Assembly (NCBI RefSeq): GCF_003855495.1
Contig: NZ_CP034086.1
Span: 1,773,501-1,837,500, forward strand
Source of the DNA: Methylocystis rosea
GTDB lineage: Bacteria; Pseudomonadota; Alphaproteobacteria; Rhizobiales; Beijerinckiaceae
Direction: 5' to 3'
Length of the DNA: 64,000 nucleotides
In this document: piece by piece, positions 17,411-26,840 of the stretch
Layout of the letters: each line of letters opens with the position of its first letter
Position numbering within the stretch: the first letter of the stretch is position 1
The notes under the pieces: model-generated
Told to the model about the DNA's origin: nothing
Databases searched by the model: none
What the model saw: only the letters and a program-made list of their open reading frames with translations
Position numbers and translations under genes: made by a program

Positions 17411-19318
17411 ATGCTAGAAGGCCTGCGCGTCGCCTCGCAGAACTGGATCGGCCGCACCATCATGGCGCTGGTCATGGGCGTCATCGTCATCAGTTTTTCG
17501 ATCTGGGGCGTCGGAGACGTGTTTCGCGGCATGACCGCCCAGCGGCTCGCCCGAGTCGGCAGCGGCGAAGTCACGGTCGAGACCTATCGCAGCGCCTATC
17601 AGAACGAGCTCCGCCGCATTCAGCAGCGGATGCGGCGCGCAATCACCAATGAAGAAGCGCATCAGGCGGGGCTGGACCTTCAGATCCTCGAGCGCCTCGT
17701 CACGGAAGTTGCGCTTGACCAAAAGGCGCGCCAGCTCGGGCTGGCGGCAAGCGATGAGACCACCCAGCGTCTGCTCGCGTCTGAAAAGGTGTTTCAGGGG
17801 CCCGACGGCAAATTCGACGCCATGCGCTTCAAGCAGATCGCCAATGACTCCGGCTTCACCGAGCGGGGTTTCGTCGCGGATCAGAAGAACGCTTACCTGC
17901 GCAAGACGATTACAGACATCGCCGTCGCCGGAGTCGAGCCGCCCAAGTTGATGGTCGAGGCGATTTATCGTTTCCGCAATGAGTCGCGAACGATCGACTA
18001 CGTCATTCTGCCGCCGTCGCTGGTCGGCGCCGCAGCGACGCCATCCGACGAAGAGCTGAAAAAATACTTCGACGAACGCGAGCAGACCTTCCGCGCCAAG
18101 GAATACCGCAAGCTGACGGCGCTGGTCGTCAGCCCTTCTACGGTCGGGAAGCCGGAGAGCGTGCCCGCCGAGCAGGTGCGCAAGCTTTACGAGGAGGTCA
18201 AATCGAAGCGCTACGGCATGCCGGAAAAGCGTGACGTACGGCAGATCGTGTTCAAGACCGACACCGAAGCCGAAGCTGCGCTCGCCAAGCTCAAAGCCGG
18301 CGCCGACATCGAGGCGATGGCGGCCGAGCTCAAACTCAATCCCAAGGACGTCAACCTCGGCCTCGTCGAGCAGCGCGACTTCGGCGATCCCAAAGTCGGC
18401 GCGGCGGTTTTTGCGCTTCCCAGTCCGGGGCTCACCGAGCCGGTTCATACCGCCTTCGGGGCCGTCGTCTCTCAGGTAAAGAGCATCGCCCCGGCGGTCT
18501 ACAACAAGACTTTCGAGCAGGCCGAGCCGGAACTGCGCGCGGAAATCGCCGCGCAGGGCGCGATGCCTGAAGTGCGCCGGCTCCATGAGGCCATCGAGGA
18601 TCAGCGCGCCTCCGGCAAAACTCTCGCCGAATCCGCAAAGGCCGTGGGGCTGGAGACGCAGGTCTATGACGGCGTCGACGACGCAGGCAATGACCGCAGC
18701 GGCAAGCCGATCGCCGGCCTTCCTTCCGGTCCAGACCTCGTGAAGGCCGCCTTCGCATCGGACATCGGCGTCGATAACGATACCGTCGCGACGCGTGACG
18801 GCGGCTATGTCTGGTACGAGGTCAATGGCATCGAGCCCGCCCGGCAGAAGACATTCGAAGAGGTGAAGGCGGCCGTCGTCGACGCCATGCGCAGCGACGC
18901 GGCGCAAAAGGCGCTCGCCGCCAAGGCCGATGAAATCGTCGCCAAGCTGAACGCGGGCCGGTCAATCGAAGACGTCGCCAAGGAAGTGGGCGTTCAGACC
19001 CAACGCGCCAATGACGTGAAGCGCGAAGCGCGGCCCGACTTCAACACCAACGTCATCGTTCGATTCTTCGATGTCGCGCCGCGCAACGCCGGCTCCGCCG
19101 TCGTCGACAATGGGCGGCTGGTGTTTTTCGTGCGCGACTCGACGACTCCCGTGTTCGACCCGAGTTCGATCGAAGCGAAGACGATCGCCCAGCAACTGAA
19201 GCCTGCGTTTCACAACGACCTGCTGGAGCAATATGTCGGCGGCCTCGAGAAGGCGCTCGGCGTCGACATCAACCAGAAGGCCTTGGAAGCCGCGACCGGA
19301 GCGGAACGCGACAAGTGA
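17411..19318 (+). CDS. ppiD: Membrane-anchored peptidyl-prolyl isomerase/chaperone PpiD-like
   Basis: The 635-residue protein is a periplasmic folding factor. A single N-terminal anchor (NWIGRTIMALVMGVIVISFS) is followed by a SurA-N-like chaperone region. A parvulin domain lies around residues 240-370 (RDVRQIVFKTDTEAEAALAK ... FALPSPGLTEPV), and a long C-terminal SurA-like part follows. Its stop overlaps the GTG start of trpE by four bases. The ppiD-trpE pairing is a familiar arrangement in Rhizobiales and makes the two translationally coupled. Confidence 0.9.
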   Translation: MLEGLRVASQNWIGRTIMALVMGVIVISFSIWGVGDVFRGMTAQRLARVGSGEVTVETYRSAYQNELRRIQQRMRRAITNEEAHQAGLDLQILERLVTEVALDQKARQLGLAASDETTQRLLASEKVFQGPDGKFDAMRFKQIANDSGFTERGFVADQKNAYLRKTITDIAVAGVEPPKLMVEAIYRFRNESRTIDYVILPPSLVGAAATPSDEELKKYFDEREQTFRAKEYRKLTALVVSPSTVGKPESVPAEQVRKLYEEVKSKRYGMPEKRDVRQIVFKTDTEAEAALAKLKAGADIEAMAAELKLNPKDVNLGLVEQRDFGDPKVGAAVFALPSPGLTEPVHTAFGAVVSQVKSIAPAVYNKTFEQAEPELRAEIAAQGAMPEVRRLHEAIEDQRASGKTLAESAKAVGLETQVYDGVDDAGNDRSGKPIAGLPSGPDLVKAAFASDIGVDNDTVATRDGGYVWYEVNGIEPARQKTFEEVKAAVVDAMRSDAAQKALAAKADEIVAKLNAGRSIEDVAKEVGVQTQRANDVKREARPDFNTNVIVRFFDVAPRNAGSAVVDNGRLVFFVRDSTTPVFDPSSIEAKTIAQQLKPAFHNDLLEQYVGGLEKALGVDINQKALEAATGAERDK

Positions 19319-20844
19319 GCGGCGCGCTGTTCGAGCCCGACTTCGACGCCTTCGGCGCCGAATATGACGCAGATCGGCCGCAGCTGGTCGTGACTCGGTT
19401 GGTCGCCGATCTCGAAACGCCGGTCTCCGCCTATCTCAAGCTCACGCGCGAGCGGCGCGGCGCCGCCTTTCTGCTCGAATCCGTGGAAGGCGGCGCCGCC
19501 CGCGGCCGCTACTCGATGATCGGCCTCGACCCGGACGTGATTTTTCGCGTCCTCGGCGACAGAGCGGAAATCAATCGCGCCGCGCTCGACGACGCGAGCG
19601 TCTTCACGCCTTGCGAGGGAGCGCCGCTCGTCGCCTTGCGTCAGCTCATCGCCGAATCCGCCGTGCCGCAGGCCGTGCGGCTGCCGCCGATGGCGGCGGG
19701 AGTCTTCGGCTACCTCGGCTATGACATGGTGCGCCAGATGGAGCGCCTCGGACCCGCCAAGGAAGACAGGATCGGCGCGCCTGACGCGCTTTTCATGCGT
19801 CCGACGGTCATGATCGTCTTTGACACGGTTCGCGACGAAATCTCCATTGTCACGCCGGCTCGGCCGAAAGCCGGCGTCGCGGCGAAGGCGGCCTATGAAG
19901 CGGCGCTCGCGCGCCTCGACAAAGTCGTTGCGACGCTGGAGGCGCCGCTGGAGCATCGCGACGGCGGCGCCGACGCGCAACTCCTCGCTCAGGAGCCGGT
20001 TTCGAATACGCCGCCATCTCGTTTTCTGGAGATGGTCGAGCGCGCCAAGGAATATATTCGCGCCGGCGACATCTTCCAGGTCGTGCTGTCGCAGCGGTTC
20101 ACCGCGCCTTTCGCTTTGCCCGCCTTTGCGCTCTATCGCGCATTGCGCCGCGTGAACCCGGCGCCTTTTTTATGCTTTCTCGATTTCGGCGAATTCCAGA
20201 TCGTTTGTTCGAGTCCCGAGATCCTCGTGCGCGTCGCCGAAAGCACGGTGACGATTCGCCCGATCGCCGGCACGCGCTGGCGCAGCGAGGAGAAGGCGGA
20301 GGACGAGCGTCTGGCGGCGGATCTCCTCGCCGATGAAAAGGAGCGCGCCGAACATCTCATGCTGCTCGATCTCGGCCGCAACGACGTCGGCCGCGTCGCA
20401 AAGACCGGCACGGTGCGCGTCACTGACAGTTTCACCATCGAGCGCTACAGTCACGTGATGCACATCGTCTCCAATGTCGAAGGCGAGCTTGATGCGCGCC
20501 ACGATTGCATCGACGCGCTCGCCGCGGGGTTTCCCGCCGGCACTGTCTCTGGCGCGCCGAAAGTGCGCGCCATGGAGATCATTGACGAGCTTGAGACCGA
20601 CAAGCGCGGCATCTATGGCGGCTGCATCGGCTATTTCGGCGCCGGCGGCCAAATGGACACTTGCATCGTGCTGCGCACGGCGATCGTGAAGGACGGCAAG
20701 ATGCATGTGCAGGCAGGCGCCGGCGTCGTCTACGACAGCGAACCGGAGTATGAACACCGCGAATGCGTCAACAAGGCGAAAGCGCTTTTCCGCGCCGCCG
20801 AGGAAGCGGTTCGCTTCGCAACGCGCGCGCGGCGGGGGCAGTAG
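19315..20844 (+). CDS. trpE: Anthranilate synthase component I
   Basis: TrpE (509 residues) makes anthranilate from chorismate using ammonia from TrpG. The Trp feedback motif LLES (FLLESVEGGAARGRYS) is near residue 50. The chorismate-binding domain carries VVLSQRFTAPF, RPIAGTRW, HLMLLDLGRNDVGR and FPAGTVSGAPKVRAMEII. The start is a GTG overlapping the ppiD stop. It is separated from trpG by three unrelated genes over 2.7 kb, so the two subunits are probably made from different transcripts. Confidence 0.96.
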   Translation: MSGALFEPDFDAFGAEYDADRPQLVVTRLVADLETPVSAYLKLTRERRGAAFLLESVEGGAARGRYSMIGLDPDVIFRVLGDRAEINRAALDDASVFTPCEGAPLVALRQLIAESAVPQAVRLPPMAAGVFGYLGYDMVRQMERLGPAKEDRIGAPDALFMRPTVMIVFDTVRDEISIVTPARPKAGVAAKAAYEAALARLDKVVATLEAPLEHRDGGADAQLLAQEPVSNTPPSRFLEMVERAKEYIRAGDIFQVVLSQRFTAPFALPAFALYRALRRVNPAPFLCFLDFGEFQIVCSSPEILVRVAESTVTIRPIAGTRWRSEEKAEDERLAADLLADEKERAEHLMLLDLGRNDVGRVAKTGTVRVTDSFTIERYSHVMHIVSNVEGELDARHDCIDALAAGFPAGTVSGAPKVRAMEIIDELETDKRGIYGGCIGYFGAGGQMDTCIVLRTAIVKDGKMHVQAGAGVVYDSEPEYEHRECVNKAKALFRAAEEAVRFATRARRGQ

Positions 20845-20893
20845 CCATTTCCGCCAAAGCGCACGGACAGCGAAACAGGCGGCGGCGCATCTG

Positions 20894-21400
20894 ATGGATG
20901 GCCCAACGATCTACGACGACGGCGACGATCCCTACCGCGCAATTCGCGTCGGCGAACCTAATGGCGGCGACGCCGCAAAATGGGGCGTGCTGCTCTCGCG
21001 CTTCATGCGCATCGTCGCGTTATTTTGGCTCGTGCAAGGCTTGATGCAGTGGCGGATCATTCTCGCTGCCGAACGCTCGATCTTCGAAACCATGCCGCAG
21101 AGCGCAGCCTCCGCCGTTATTTTCTTCGCCGTGCTCGATCTCATCGCCGGCGTCGGCCTGTGGCTGGCGACGCCCTGGGGCGGCGTGCTGTGGCTGCTCG
21201 TCGCCAGCGCGCAGATTTTTCTTACGCTCAGCATGCCGGGATTCTTCACCGGCGGTTATTGGCTGATCGGCGTCAACGCCGTGCTGATCGCCATGTATTT
21301 CGGGCTGACCTTCGAGGCCGGACGCGATATCGAGGCGCAGCGCATGCGCGAACGCCGCCGTCGCCGCAAATTCGACAGGAAACCGCCAAAAGCTTCCTGA
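20894..21400 (+). CDS. Membrane protein, DUF6163 type
   Basis: The 168-residue protein has a polar N-terminus (MDGPTIYDDGDDPYRAIRVG), about four hydrophobic helices (for example VLLSRFMRIVALFWLVQGLM and FFAVLDLIAGVGLWLATPWG) and a very basic C-terminus (MRERRRRRKFDRKPPK). The pattern fits the small Rhizobiales family DUF6163. It sits 49 bases after trpE on the same strand and upstream of the LdtR-like regulator gene. Function unknown. Confidence 0.72.
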   Translation: MDGPTIYDDGDDPYRAIRVGEPNGGDAAKWGVLLSRFMRIVALFWLVQGLMQWRIILAAERSIFETMPQSAASAVIFFAVLDLIAGVGLWLATPWGGVLWLLVASAQIFLTLSMPGFFTGGYWLIGVNAVLIAMYFGLTFEAGRDIEAQRMRERRRRRKFDRKPPKAS

Positions 21401-21599
21401 TGCGCAAGGTTTGTTAGAGGAATCTTAGCGTAAATCGAACGTTTAAGTTCATCTCTCATTCACCGCAAACAGCCCCTATCGGGGTAAACGCACGATTCAT
21501 GCTGTTGTTTAAACTGCCTTTCACCTGCGCCGATCTAATTTGATCTCATCGAACGCCGATCAAGAGATGCGCGATGCATCCGCCCTGATGGAGAAGACG

Positions 21600-22106
21600 A
21601 TGAGCGCCATGACCAAGACAGCCCCTGCCCGCGAGGATCGCGCCAGCGAGATCCGACCGGTTTATCTCGAAGCGCTCACGCTCGTCGAACGCCTTCACCG
21701 CCGTCTGCTCGACGTCATCAAGGACGAATTCGACCGCCGGGATCTTGGCGACGTCAATTCCGTGCAGGCGCTGCTGCTTTACAACATCGGCGACAAGGAG
21801 TTGACCGCGAGCGAATTGCGCACGCGCGGCTATTACCTCGGCTCCAATGTCTCATACAACGTCAAGAAGCTCGTCGACATGGGCTATATGCATCATGCGC
21901 GCTCGCGCCTTGATCGCCGTTCGGTGCGCATCAGCCTGACTCCGAAGGGCAAGCAAATTCACGATATCGTTGCGCAGCTTTATGAGAAGCACGCGCTGAC
22001 GGTCGAGCAGATCGGCGGCGTCTCCTGCGACGAGTTTCGCACCCTCAATACGTCGCTTTCACGGCTGGAGCGCTTCTGGACCGATCAGGTCCGCTATCGC
22101 CTCTGA
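21600..22106 (+). CDS. ldtR: MarR-family regulator, LdtR-like
   Basis: The 168-residue winged-helix protein has YLEALTLVERLHRRLLDVIK, the recognition part ELRTRGYYLGSNVSYNVKKL and the wing HHARSRLDRRSVRISLTPKG. These are the features of the LdtR group conserved in Rhizobiales, where it controls an L,D-transpeptidase gene and osmotic stress genes. Several in-frame starts exist; I take the ATG at 21600 because GGAG stands six bases before it. No cell-wall target gene is in the window. Confidence 0.82.
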   Translation: MSAMTKTAPAREDRASEIRPVYLEALTLVERLHRRLLDVIKDEFDRRDLGDVNSVQALLLYNIGDKELTASELRTRGYYLGSNVSYNVKKLVDMGYMHHARSRLDRRSVRISLTPKGKQIHDIVAQLYEKHALTVEQIGGVSCDEFRTLNTSLSRLERFWTDQVRYRL

Positions 22107-22205
22107 CGCGATCTCGCTTTCTTCTCGTCTCTCGCCTGTTGTCTCTCTATCGCCGGCAAGCGCCCCAGGGCCGCTTCGCCGGCGTTTTTCGTGCATCCCG
22201 CGCTT

Positions 22206-22317
22206 AGAGCAGGTTCCGAAAAAGTTGACAGACTTTTTCGATGAGAACCTGCTCCAACATTTTGATTTTGAGCGCTTCCTGATCGATCACATGATCCATG
22301 TGAGGGGGAAGCGCTCT
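22206..22317. repeat. Double palindromic intergenic element
   Basis: Between ldtR and the site-2 protease lies GAGCAGGTTC-CGAAAAAGT-n6-ACTTTTTCG-n4-GAACCTGCTC (22207-22254), a near-perfect long hairpin. Next is GAGCGCTTCC...GGAAGCGCTC (22270-22316), which itself encloses CACATG-ATC-CATGTG. The pattern is typical of the dispersed palindromes of Rhizobiales intergenic regions. It lies 5' of the protease gene and so could affect its expression. Confidence 0.75.
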
Positions 22318-22377
22318 AGCGCAAACCGCCGCGTAGTCCTATCTTACCGGCTGTTAACCACGACCGCAGGAGCTCAA

Positions 22378-23490
22378 ATGCGATGGTCCCTCACGATCGG
22401 CTCCTTCAAGGGAACCGCCGTGCGCATTCACGTCACGTTCCTGCTGCTCCTGGGCTGGATCGGCTTTGCGGCTTACCAGCGCGGCGGCGCCGTCGCAGCG
22501 CGCGACAGTATCCTGTTCATCGTCGCGATCTTTGTCTGCGTCGTGCTGCACGAGTTCGGCCACATATTGACGGCGCGGCGCTATGGCATCGTTTCGCCGG
22601 TGATCACGCTGCTGCCGATCGGCGGCGTGGCCGACATGGAAAGAATGCCCGATAAGCCCCGCCAGGAGCTGCTGATCGCGCTGGCGGGTCCGGCGGTCAA
22701 TCTCGTCATTGCGGCTTTGCTGATCCTGTTTCTTGGCGCCGTCGACGTGTCCGACGGGATCCAGATCAGCGACCCCTCCGTCAATCTCTTAAAACGTCTG
22801 GCGGCCGTGAATATCTTTCTTGCCGCGTTCAACTTGATCCCGGCCTTTCCGATGGATGGCGGCCGCGTGCTGCGGGCGGCGCTCTCGATCTGGATTGGCA
22901 AGGGCCGTGCGACGCGCATCGCCGCGCAGATCGGTCAGGGCTTCGCTTTCCTGCTCGGTTTTCTCGGGCTGTTCGGAAATCCGCTGCTGCTGTTCATCGC
23001 GATATTCGTCTATATCGCGGCGGCGGGCGAAGCGCAGATGACGTCGATGTCCGAGGCGGCGCGTGGCCTGAAAGCCGCCGACGCCATGGAGACGCGCATC
23101 GCCGTGATCGAACGCAGCTCAAGCGTGCGCGAAGCGGTTGATATCCTTCTGGCCACGTCTCAGGACGAATTCCCGGTCGTGGACGCCTCGCGCCGGCTTA
23201 GCGGATTCCTGTCGCGCGCCAACATCATCGAAGCGTTGCGGGCTGCCGAACCCGGCGCGCCGATCGCGCCTTTCGTTCGCCAGGAGCCCGCGACGATCGA
23301 TGGCCGCGAGAACATCGACGCCGCCCTGCCCATGCTCACGAGCGGAGAGGCGGTCGGCGTAACCGACGAGGAGGGTCGATTCTTGGGTCTTCTGACCCGC
23401 CAGTCGCTGGCTGAGATCATGATGATCAAAGATGTTCGGCCGGACTGGCGCTTCTCGCCGCGAGACGATCGCCGTCCGACGGTTGCGTAA
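22378..23490 (+). CDS. Site-2 protease family membrane metalloprotease with CBS domains
   Basis: The 370-residue protein is an intramembrane zinc protease. The zinc motif His58-Glu-Phe-Gly-His62 is in helix 2 (VVLHEFGHILTARRYG), and the third ligand Asp is in NLIPAFPMDGGRVLRAALS. Two CBS repeats follow from about residue 230 (AADAMETRIAVIER, SQDEFPVVDASRRLSGFL, GVTDEEGRFLGLLTRQSL), so activity may respond to adenine nucleotides. The start ATG at 22378 has AGGAG close before it; the upstream frame runs through the palindromic element and is not coding. The substrate is unknown. Confidence 0.88.
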   Translation: MRWSLTIGSFKGTAVRIHVTFLLLLGWIGFAAYQRGGAVAARDSILFIVAIFVCVVLHEFGHILTARRYGIVSPVITLLPIGGVADMERMPDKPRQELLIALAGPAVNLVIAALLILFLGAVDVSDGIQISDPSVNLLKRLAAVNIFLAAFNLIPAFPMDGGRVLRAALSIWIGKGRATRIAAQIGQGFAFLLGFLGLFGNPLLLFIAIFVYIAAAGEAQMTSMSEAARGLKAADAMETRIAVIERSSSVREAVDILLATSQDEFPVVDASRRLSGFLSRANIIEALRAAEPGAPIAPFVRQEPATIDGRENIDAALPMLTSGEAVGVTDEEGRFLGLLTRQSLAEIMMIKDVRPDWRFSPRDDRRPTVA

Positions 23491-23549
23491 GCCCGCCACC
23501 CGGCCTATTGCACTGTCAAACCCGCGCCAGGAGGCTGGACAGCAGCCCA

Positions 23550-24164
23550 ATGTCCAACGTCACGCTTATCGACAACTACGACAGCTTCACTTTCAACCTG
23601 GTTCACTATTTCGGCCAGCTGGGCGCGAACGTCACGGTACACCGCAACGACGCCGTTTCGGTCGCCGAAGTGCTGGCTGGGGGACCCGACGCGATCGTGC
23701 TGTCGCCCGGCCCCTGCACGCCGCATGAGGCGGGCATCTGCATGGAGCTGATCTCAGCCGCCGCCGAGACCGTGCCGATTTTCGGCGTCTGCCTCGGCCA
23801 TCAGTCGATCGGCGAGGTGTTTGGCGGCGACGTCATTCGAGCGCCGCTGCCGATCCACGGTAAGATGGCCACTATTCTCCACCACGGCGACGCCGTGTTT
23901 CGCGGCATCGAGGGGCCGTTCCAGGCGACGCGCTACCATTCGCTGATCGTCAGCCGCGACACCCTTCCCGACTGCCTGCGGGTGACCGCCGAGACGCCTG
24001 ACGGCCTCATCATGGCGCTGTCGCATAAGACGCTCCCAACGCATGGCGTGCAATTCCATCCCGAGAGCATCACCTCGCAGCACGGCCACAAAATTCTACA
24101 AAATTTCCTCGATCTCGCGCAGGAGTGGAACGAGGGCCCCCGGCGGCGTGAGAAGGCGGCGTGA
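23550..24164 (+). CDS. trpG: Anthranilate synthase component II (glutamine amidotransferase)
   Basis: TrpG (204 residues) supplies ammonia from glutamine to TrpE. The class I amidotransferase triad is complete: the Cys of FGVCLGHQSIGE, and His and Glu in GVQFHPESI. The N-terminus VTLIDNYDSFTFNLVHYF and LSPGPCTPHEAG are typical. It leads the trpG-trpD-trpC-moaC-moeA run, with about 70 bases to trpD. Confidence 0.95.
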   Translation: MSNVTLIDNYDSFTFNLVHYFGQLGANVTVHRNDAVSVAEVLAGGPDAIVLSPGPCTPHEAGICMELISAAAETVPIFGVCLGHQSIGEVFGGDVIRAPLPIHGKMATILHHGDAVFRGIEGPFQATRYHSLIVSRDTLPDCLRVTAETPDGLIMALSHKTLPTHGVQFHPESITSQHGHKILQNFLDLAQEWNEGPRRREKAA

Positions 24165-24234
24165 GGACCGCTTCGAAGGTCGCCTGCAGCCCTCGGCCGG
24201 CGGCCCTGCCCTTGCGCCACGGCGCTGAACGACA

Positions 24235-25257
24235 GTGAGCGAGGATTTCAAATCCTACATCGCCGCGCTGGTCTCCGGCGCGCCCCTTGCCCGTGACGAG
24301 GCGAGAGCGGCATTTTCGCTGATTTTCCGTGGCGACGCCACGCCCGCTCAGCTTGGGGCCTTTCTCATGGGCCTGCGCCTGCGCGGCGAGACAATCGACG
24401 AGATCATCGGGGCCGCCGAGGCGATGCGCGCCGCGATGACGCCGGTCGAAGCGCCGGCCGGCGCAATCGACATCGTCGGGACCGGCGGCGACGGCGCCGG
24501 CACATACAATATTTCCACTTTGGCCGCGATCATCGCCGCAGCGGCCGGCGCGATCGTCGCCAAACATGGCGGCAAGGCGGCCACGTCGCTGTCGGGTTCC
24601 TCCGACGTGCTCGGCGAACTCGGCGTCAAGGTCGGCGTTTCGCCAGCCGCCGCCGCCGCATCGCTTCAAGACGCCGGAATCTGCTTCATGGCCGCGACGA
24701 CGCACCACCCGGCCATGCGCCACGCCGCGCCGGTGAGAAGCGAGCTGGGCGTGCGCACGATCTTCAATTTGCTTGGCCCTTTGTGTAACCCCGCGCGGGT
24801 CGAACGGCAGATGATTGGAGTCTTCTCCCGCGACTGGCTCGAACCCTTGGCCCGCGCGCTTCGGGAGCTCGGCGCAAAGCGCGTCTGGCTGCTGCATGGC
24901 GGCGACGGGCTCGATGAAGCGACGACGACGGCCGTCACCCATGTCGTCGCGCTCGAAGACGGCGAGATCCGCAGCTTTGAGCTGTCGCCGGAGGAGGCCG
25001 GATTGCCCCGCGCGACGATTCAGGCGCTTGTCGGCGGCGACGCGGCGCATAACGCCAGAGCCCTGCGCGCCGTTCTGGAGGGCGCCAAGAACGCCTACCG
25101 CGACGTCGCCGTCCTCAACGCCGGCGTGGCGCTGGTCGTCGCCGGGCGCGCCGCGAATGTGCGCGAAGGCGCGGCGCTCGCTGAGGCGGCGATCGATTCC
25201 GGCGCGGCGCGCGATAAGCTCGACGCGCTGATCCGCTGCTCCAATCGAGACGCCTGA
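24235..25257 (+). CDS. trpD: Anthranilate phosphoribosyltransferase
   Basis: TrpD (340 residues) joins anthranilate to PRPP. The PRPP loop is IVGTGGDGAGTYNISTLAAI, followed by VAKHGGKAATSLSGSSDVL and FNLLGPLCNPARVERQMIGV. It begins with a GTG at 24235; the next 120 or so bases before trpC hold no gene. Length and motifs are standard. Confidence 0.95.
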   Translation: MSEDFKSYIAALVSGAPLARDEARAAFSLIFRGDATPAQLGAFLMGLRLRGETIDEIIGAAEAMRAAMTPVEAPAGAIDIVGTGGDGAGTYNISTLAAIIAAAAGAIVAKHGGKAATSLSGSSDVLGELGVKVGVSPAAAAASLQDAGICFMAATTHHPAMRHAAPVRSELGVRTIFNLLGPLCNPARVERQMIGVFSRDWLEPLARALRELGAKRVWLLHGGDGLDEATTTAVTHVVALEDGEIRSFELSPEEAGLPRATIQALVGGDAAHNARALRAVLEGAKNAYRDVAVLNAGVALVVAGRAANVREGAALAEAAIDSGAARDKLDALIRCSNRDA

Positions 25258-25380
25258 TCGGCCTTGGCCTCGATCGGGATAGGATTGCGCGGGTTTATCG
25301 GCTATTCATGAGCAGCCGGCAGTCGGCGGAACGAGTTCGAGCGAGGGCGGTCGCGGCCTGTCTTCGCCGCAGGCGAGAAG

Positions 25381-26220
25381 ATGACCGACATCCTAAGAAA
25401 GATCGAAGCTTATAAGCGCACCGAGATTTCCGAGGCCAAGGTGCGCATGCCGTTCGCGACGCTCGAGCGCAACGTGCGCGATCATGATCCGCCGCGCGGC
25501 TTCGTCCATGCGATCGAGCAGAAACTGAACGAGCGTCGCATCGCGCTCATCGCCGAGATCAAGAAGGCGAGCCCGTCCAAGGGAATCATTCGCCCAGACT
25601 TCGATCCGCCGAAACTGGCGCGCTCCTATGAAGCCGGCGGCGCGGCCTGTCTTTCAGTGCTGACCGACACGCCCTCGTTCAAAGGCAGACTCGAAGACCT
25701 AGAAGCCGCGCGAAAAGCGACGCATTTGCCGGCGCTCCGCAAGGATTTCATGTTCGATCCCTATCAGGTCTATGAGGCGCGCGCTTACGGCGCGGACTGC
25801 ATTCTCATCATTATGGCCGCCGTCGACGACGACGAAGCGAAGGCGCTGAACACCGCCGCGCATGATCTGCGCATGGACGTGCTCGTTGAAGTGCATGACG
25901 AGAAAGAGCTTGATCGCGCCCTGGCGCTGGAGACGCGTATGATCGGCGTGAACAATCGCGATCTCCATGACTTCAAAGTGTCGCTCGAAGTCAGTGAGAG
26001 GCTCGCCGAGAAGATTCCGCGCGACAGGATTATCGTCGCCGAAAGCGGAATCACGACGCATGACGACTGCGTGCGCCTGGAAAAATCGCACATCTTCACC
26101 TTTCTCGTCGGCGAAAGCCTGATGCGCAAGCACGACGTCGAAGCGGCTACGCGCGAACTCCTGCAAGGCGCAACGGCCAATCACAACTCCGGCGCGCATA
26201 AGTTCCCCGCCGGCGCGTAA
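25381..26220 (+). CDS. trpC: Indole-3-glycerol phosphate synthase
   Basis: TrpC (279 residues) closes the indole ring. It is the single-domain (beta/alpha)8 enzyme without a fused TrpF. Catalytic segments are [60 protein letters not shown] and VAESGI. moaC begins one base after its stop, so trp and molybdenum cofactor genes share a transcript, as often in Rhizobiales. Confidence 0.96.
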   Translation: MTDILRKIEAYKRTEISEAKVRMPFATLERNVRDHDPPRGFVHAIEQKLNERRIALIAEIKKASPSKGIIRPDFDPPKLARSYEAGGAACLSVLTDTPSFKGRLEDLEAARKATHLPALRKDFMFDPYQVYEARAYGADCILIIMAAVDDDEAKALNTAAHDLRMDVLVEVHDEKELDRALALETRMIGVNNRDLHDFKVSLEVSERLAEKIPRDRIIVAESGITTHDDCVRLEKSHIFTFLVGESLMRKHDVEAATRELLQGATANHNSGAHKFPAGA

Positions 26221-26221
26221 C

Positions 26222-26701
26222 ATGAGCGCGCTGACTCACATCGGCGCAACGGGCGAAGCGCATATGGTCGACGTATCGGCGAAGGCCGAGACGTCGCGCG
26301 TGGCGCTCGCCCGTGGCCATGTGGTGATGGCGCACGAAACTCTGCGTCTCGCCGTCGAGGGTCAGGCCAAGAAGGGCGACGTTTTCGGCGTCGCCCGCGT
26401 TGCGGGCATCATGGCGGCGAAAAAGACGAGCGACCTCATTCCGCTGTGCCATCCTTTGCCCCTGTCGAGCATCTCGGTCGAGATCACGCCCGATGACGCG
26501 CTGCCGGGCCTGCGCGTCCTGGCCGAAGCGTCTGTCACTGGCAGGACCGGCGTCGAGATGGAGGCGTTGACGGCCGTTTCGGTCGCCTGTCTGACCATCT
26601 ACGACATGCTGAAGGCGGCGGATCGCGGCATGCGCATCGAGGGCGTCGAACTCGTCGAAAAGCGCGGCGGCAAGTCCGGCGACTGGCGACGCGCCGAATA
26701 G
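26222..26701 (+). CDS. moaC: Cyclic pyranopterin monophosphate synthase
   Basis: MoaC (159 residues) converts the MoaA product to cyclic pyranopterin monophosphate in molybdenum cofactor synthesis. The family block [20 protein letters not shown] carries the catalytic Lys and His, and [18 protein letters not shown] is also intact. It follows trpC by one base. moeA lies about 140 bases downstream with a possible small ORF in between. Confidence 0.95.
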   Translation: MSALTHIGATGEAHMVDVSAKAETSRVALARGHVVMAHETLRLAVEGQAKKGDVFGVARVAGIMAAKKTSDLIPLCHPLPLSSISVEITPDDALPGLRVLAEASVTGRTGVEMEALTAVSVACLTIYDMLKAADRGMRIEGVELVEKRGGKSGDWRRAE

Positions 26702-26707
26702 TTCGAC

Positions 26708-26833
26708 TTGGGCGGCGCCATCGCTTATCCCGACATCGACATTGACGCGGCGCTTGCGATGGTCGTGCTGGCCGCGCTCACGGCCGAGAGCCTCTGTGCT
26801 TTCATTTTCCGCCGCGTCGCGAACGGGGGATAG
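26708..26833 (+). CDS. Possible small membrane peptide between moaC and moeA
   Basis: A frame opening at TTG 26708, just after the moaC stop, encodes 41 residues: an acidic start (AIAYPDIDIDAALAM) and one hydrophobic stretch (VVLAALTAESLCAFIF) followed by RRVANGG. It ends eight bases before the moeA start. There is no clear ribosome site, so translation would need coupling to moaC. It may be a real leader or regulator peptide, or only a chance frame. Confidence 0.25.
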   Translation: MGGAIAYPDIDIDAALAMVVLAALTAESLCAFIFRRVANGG

Positions 26834-26840
26834 ATTTCGC

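Noticed and set aside
17414..18907. 497-codon minus-strand frame opposite ppiD
   Set aside because: Shadow of ppiD; no ribosome site, and no family motif in the translation.
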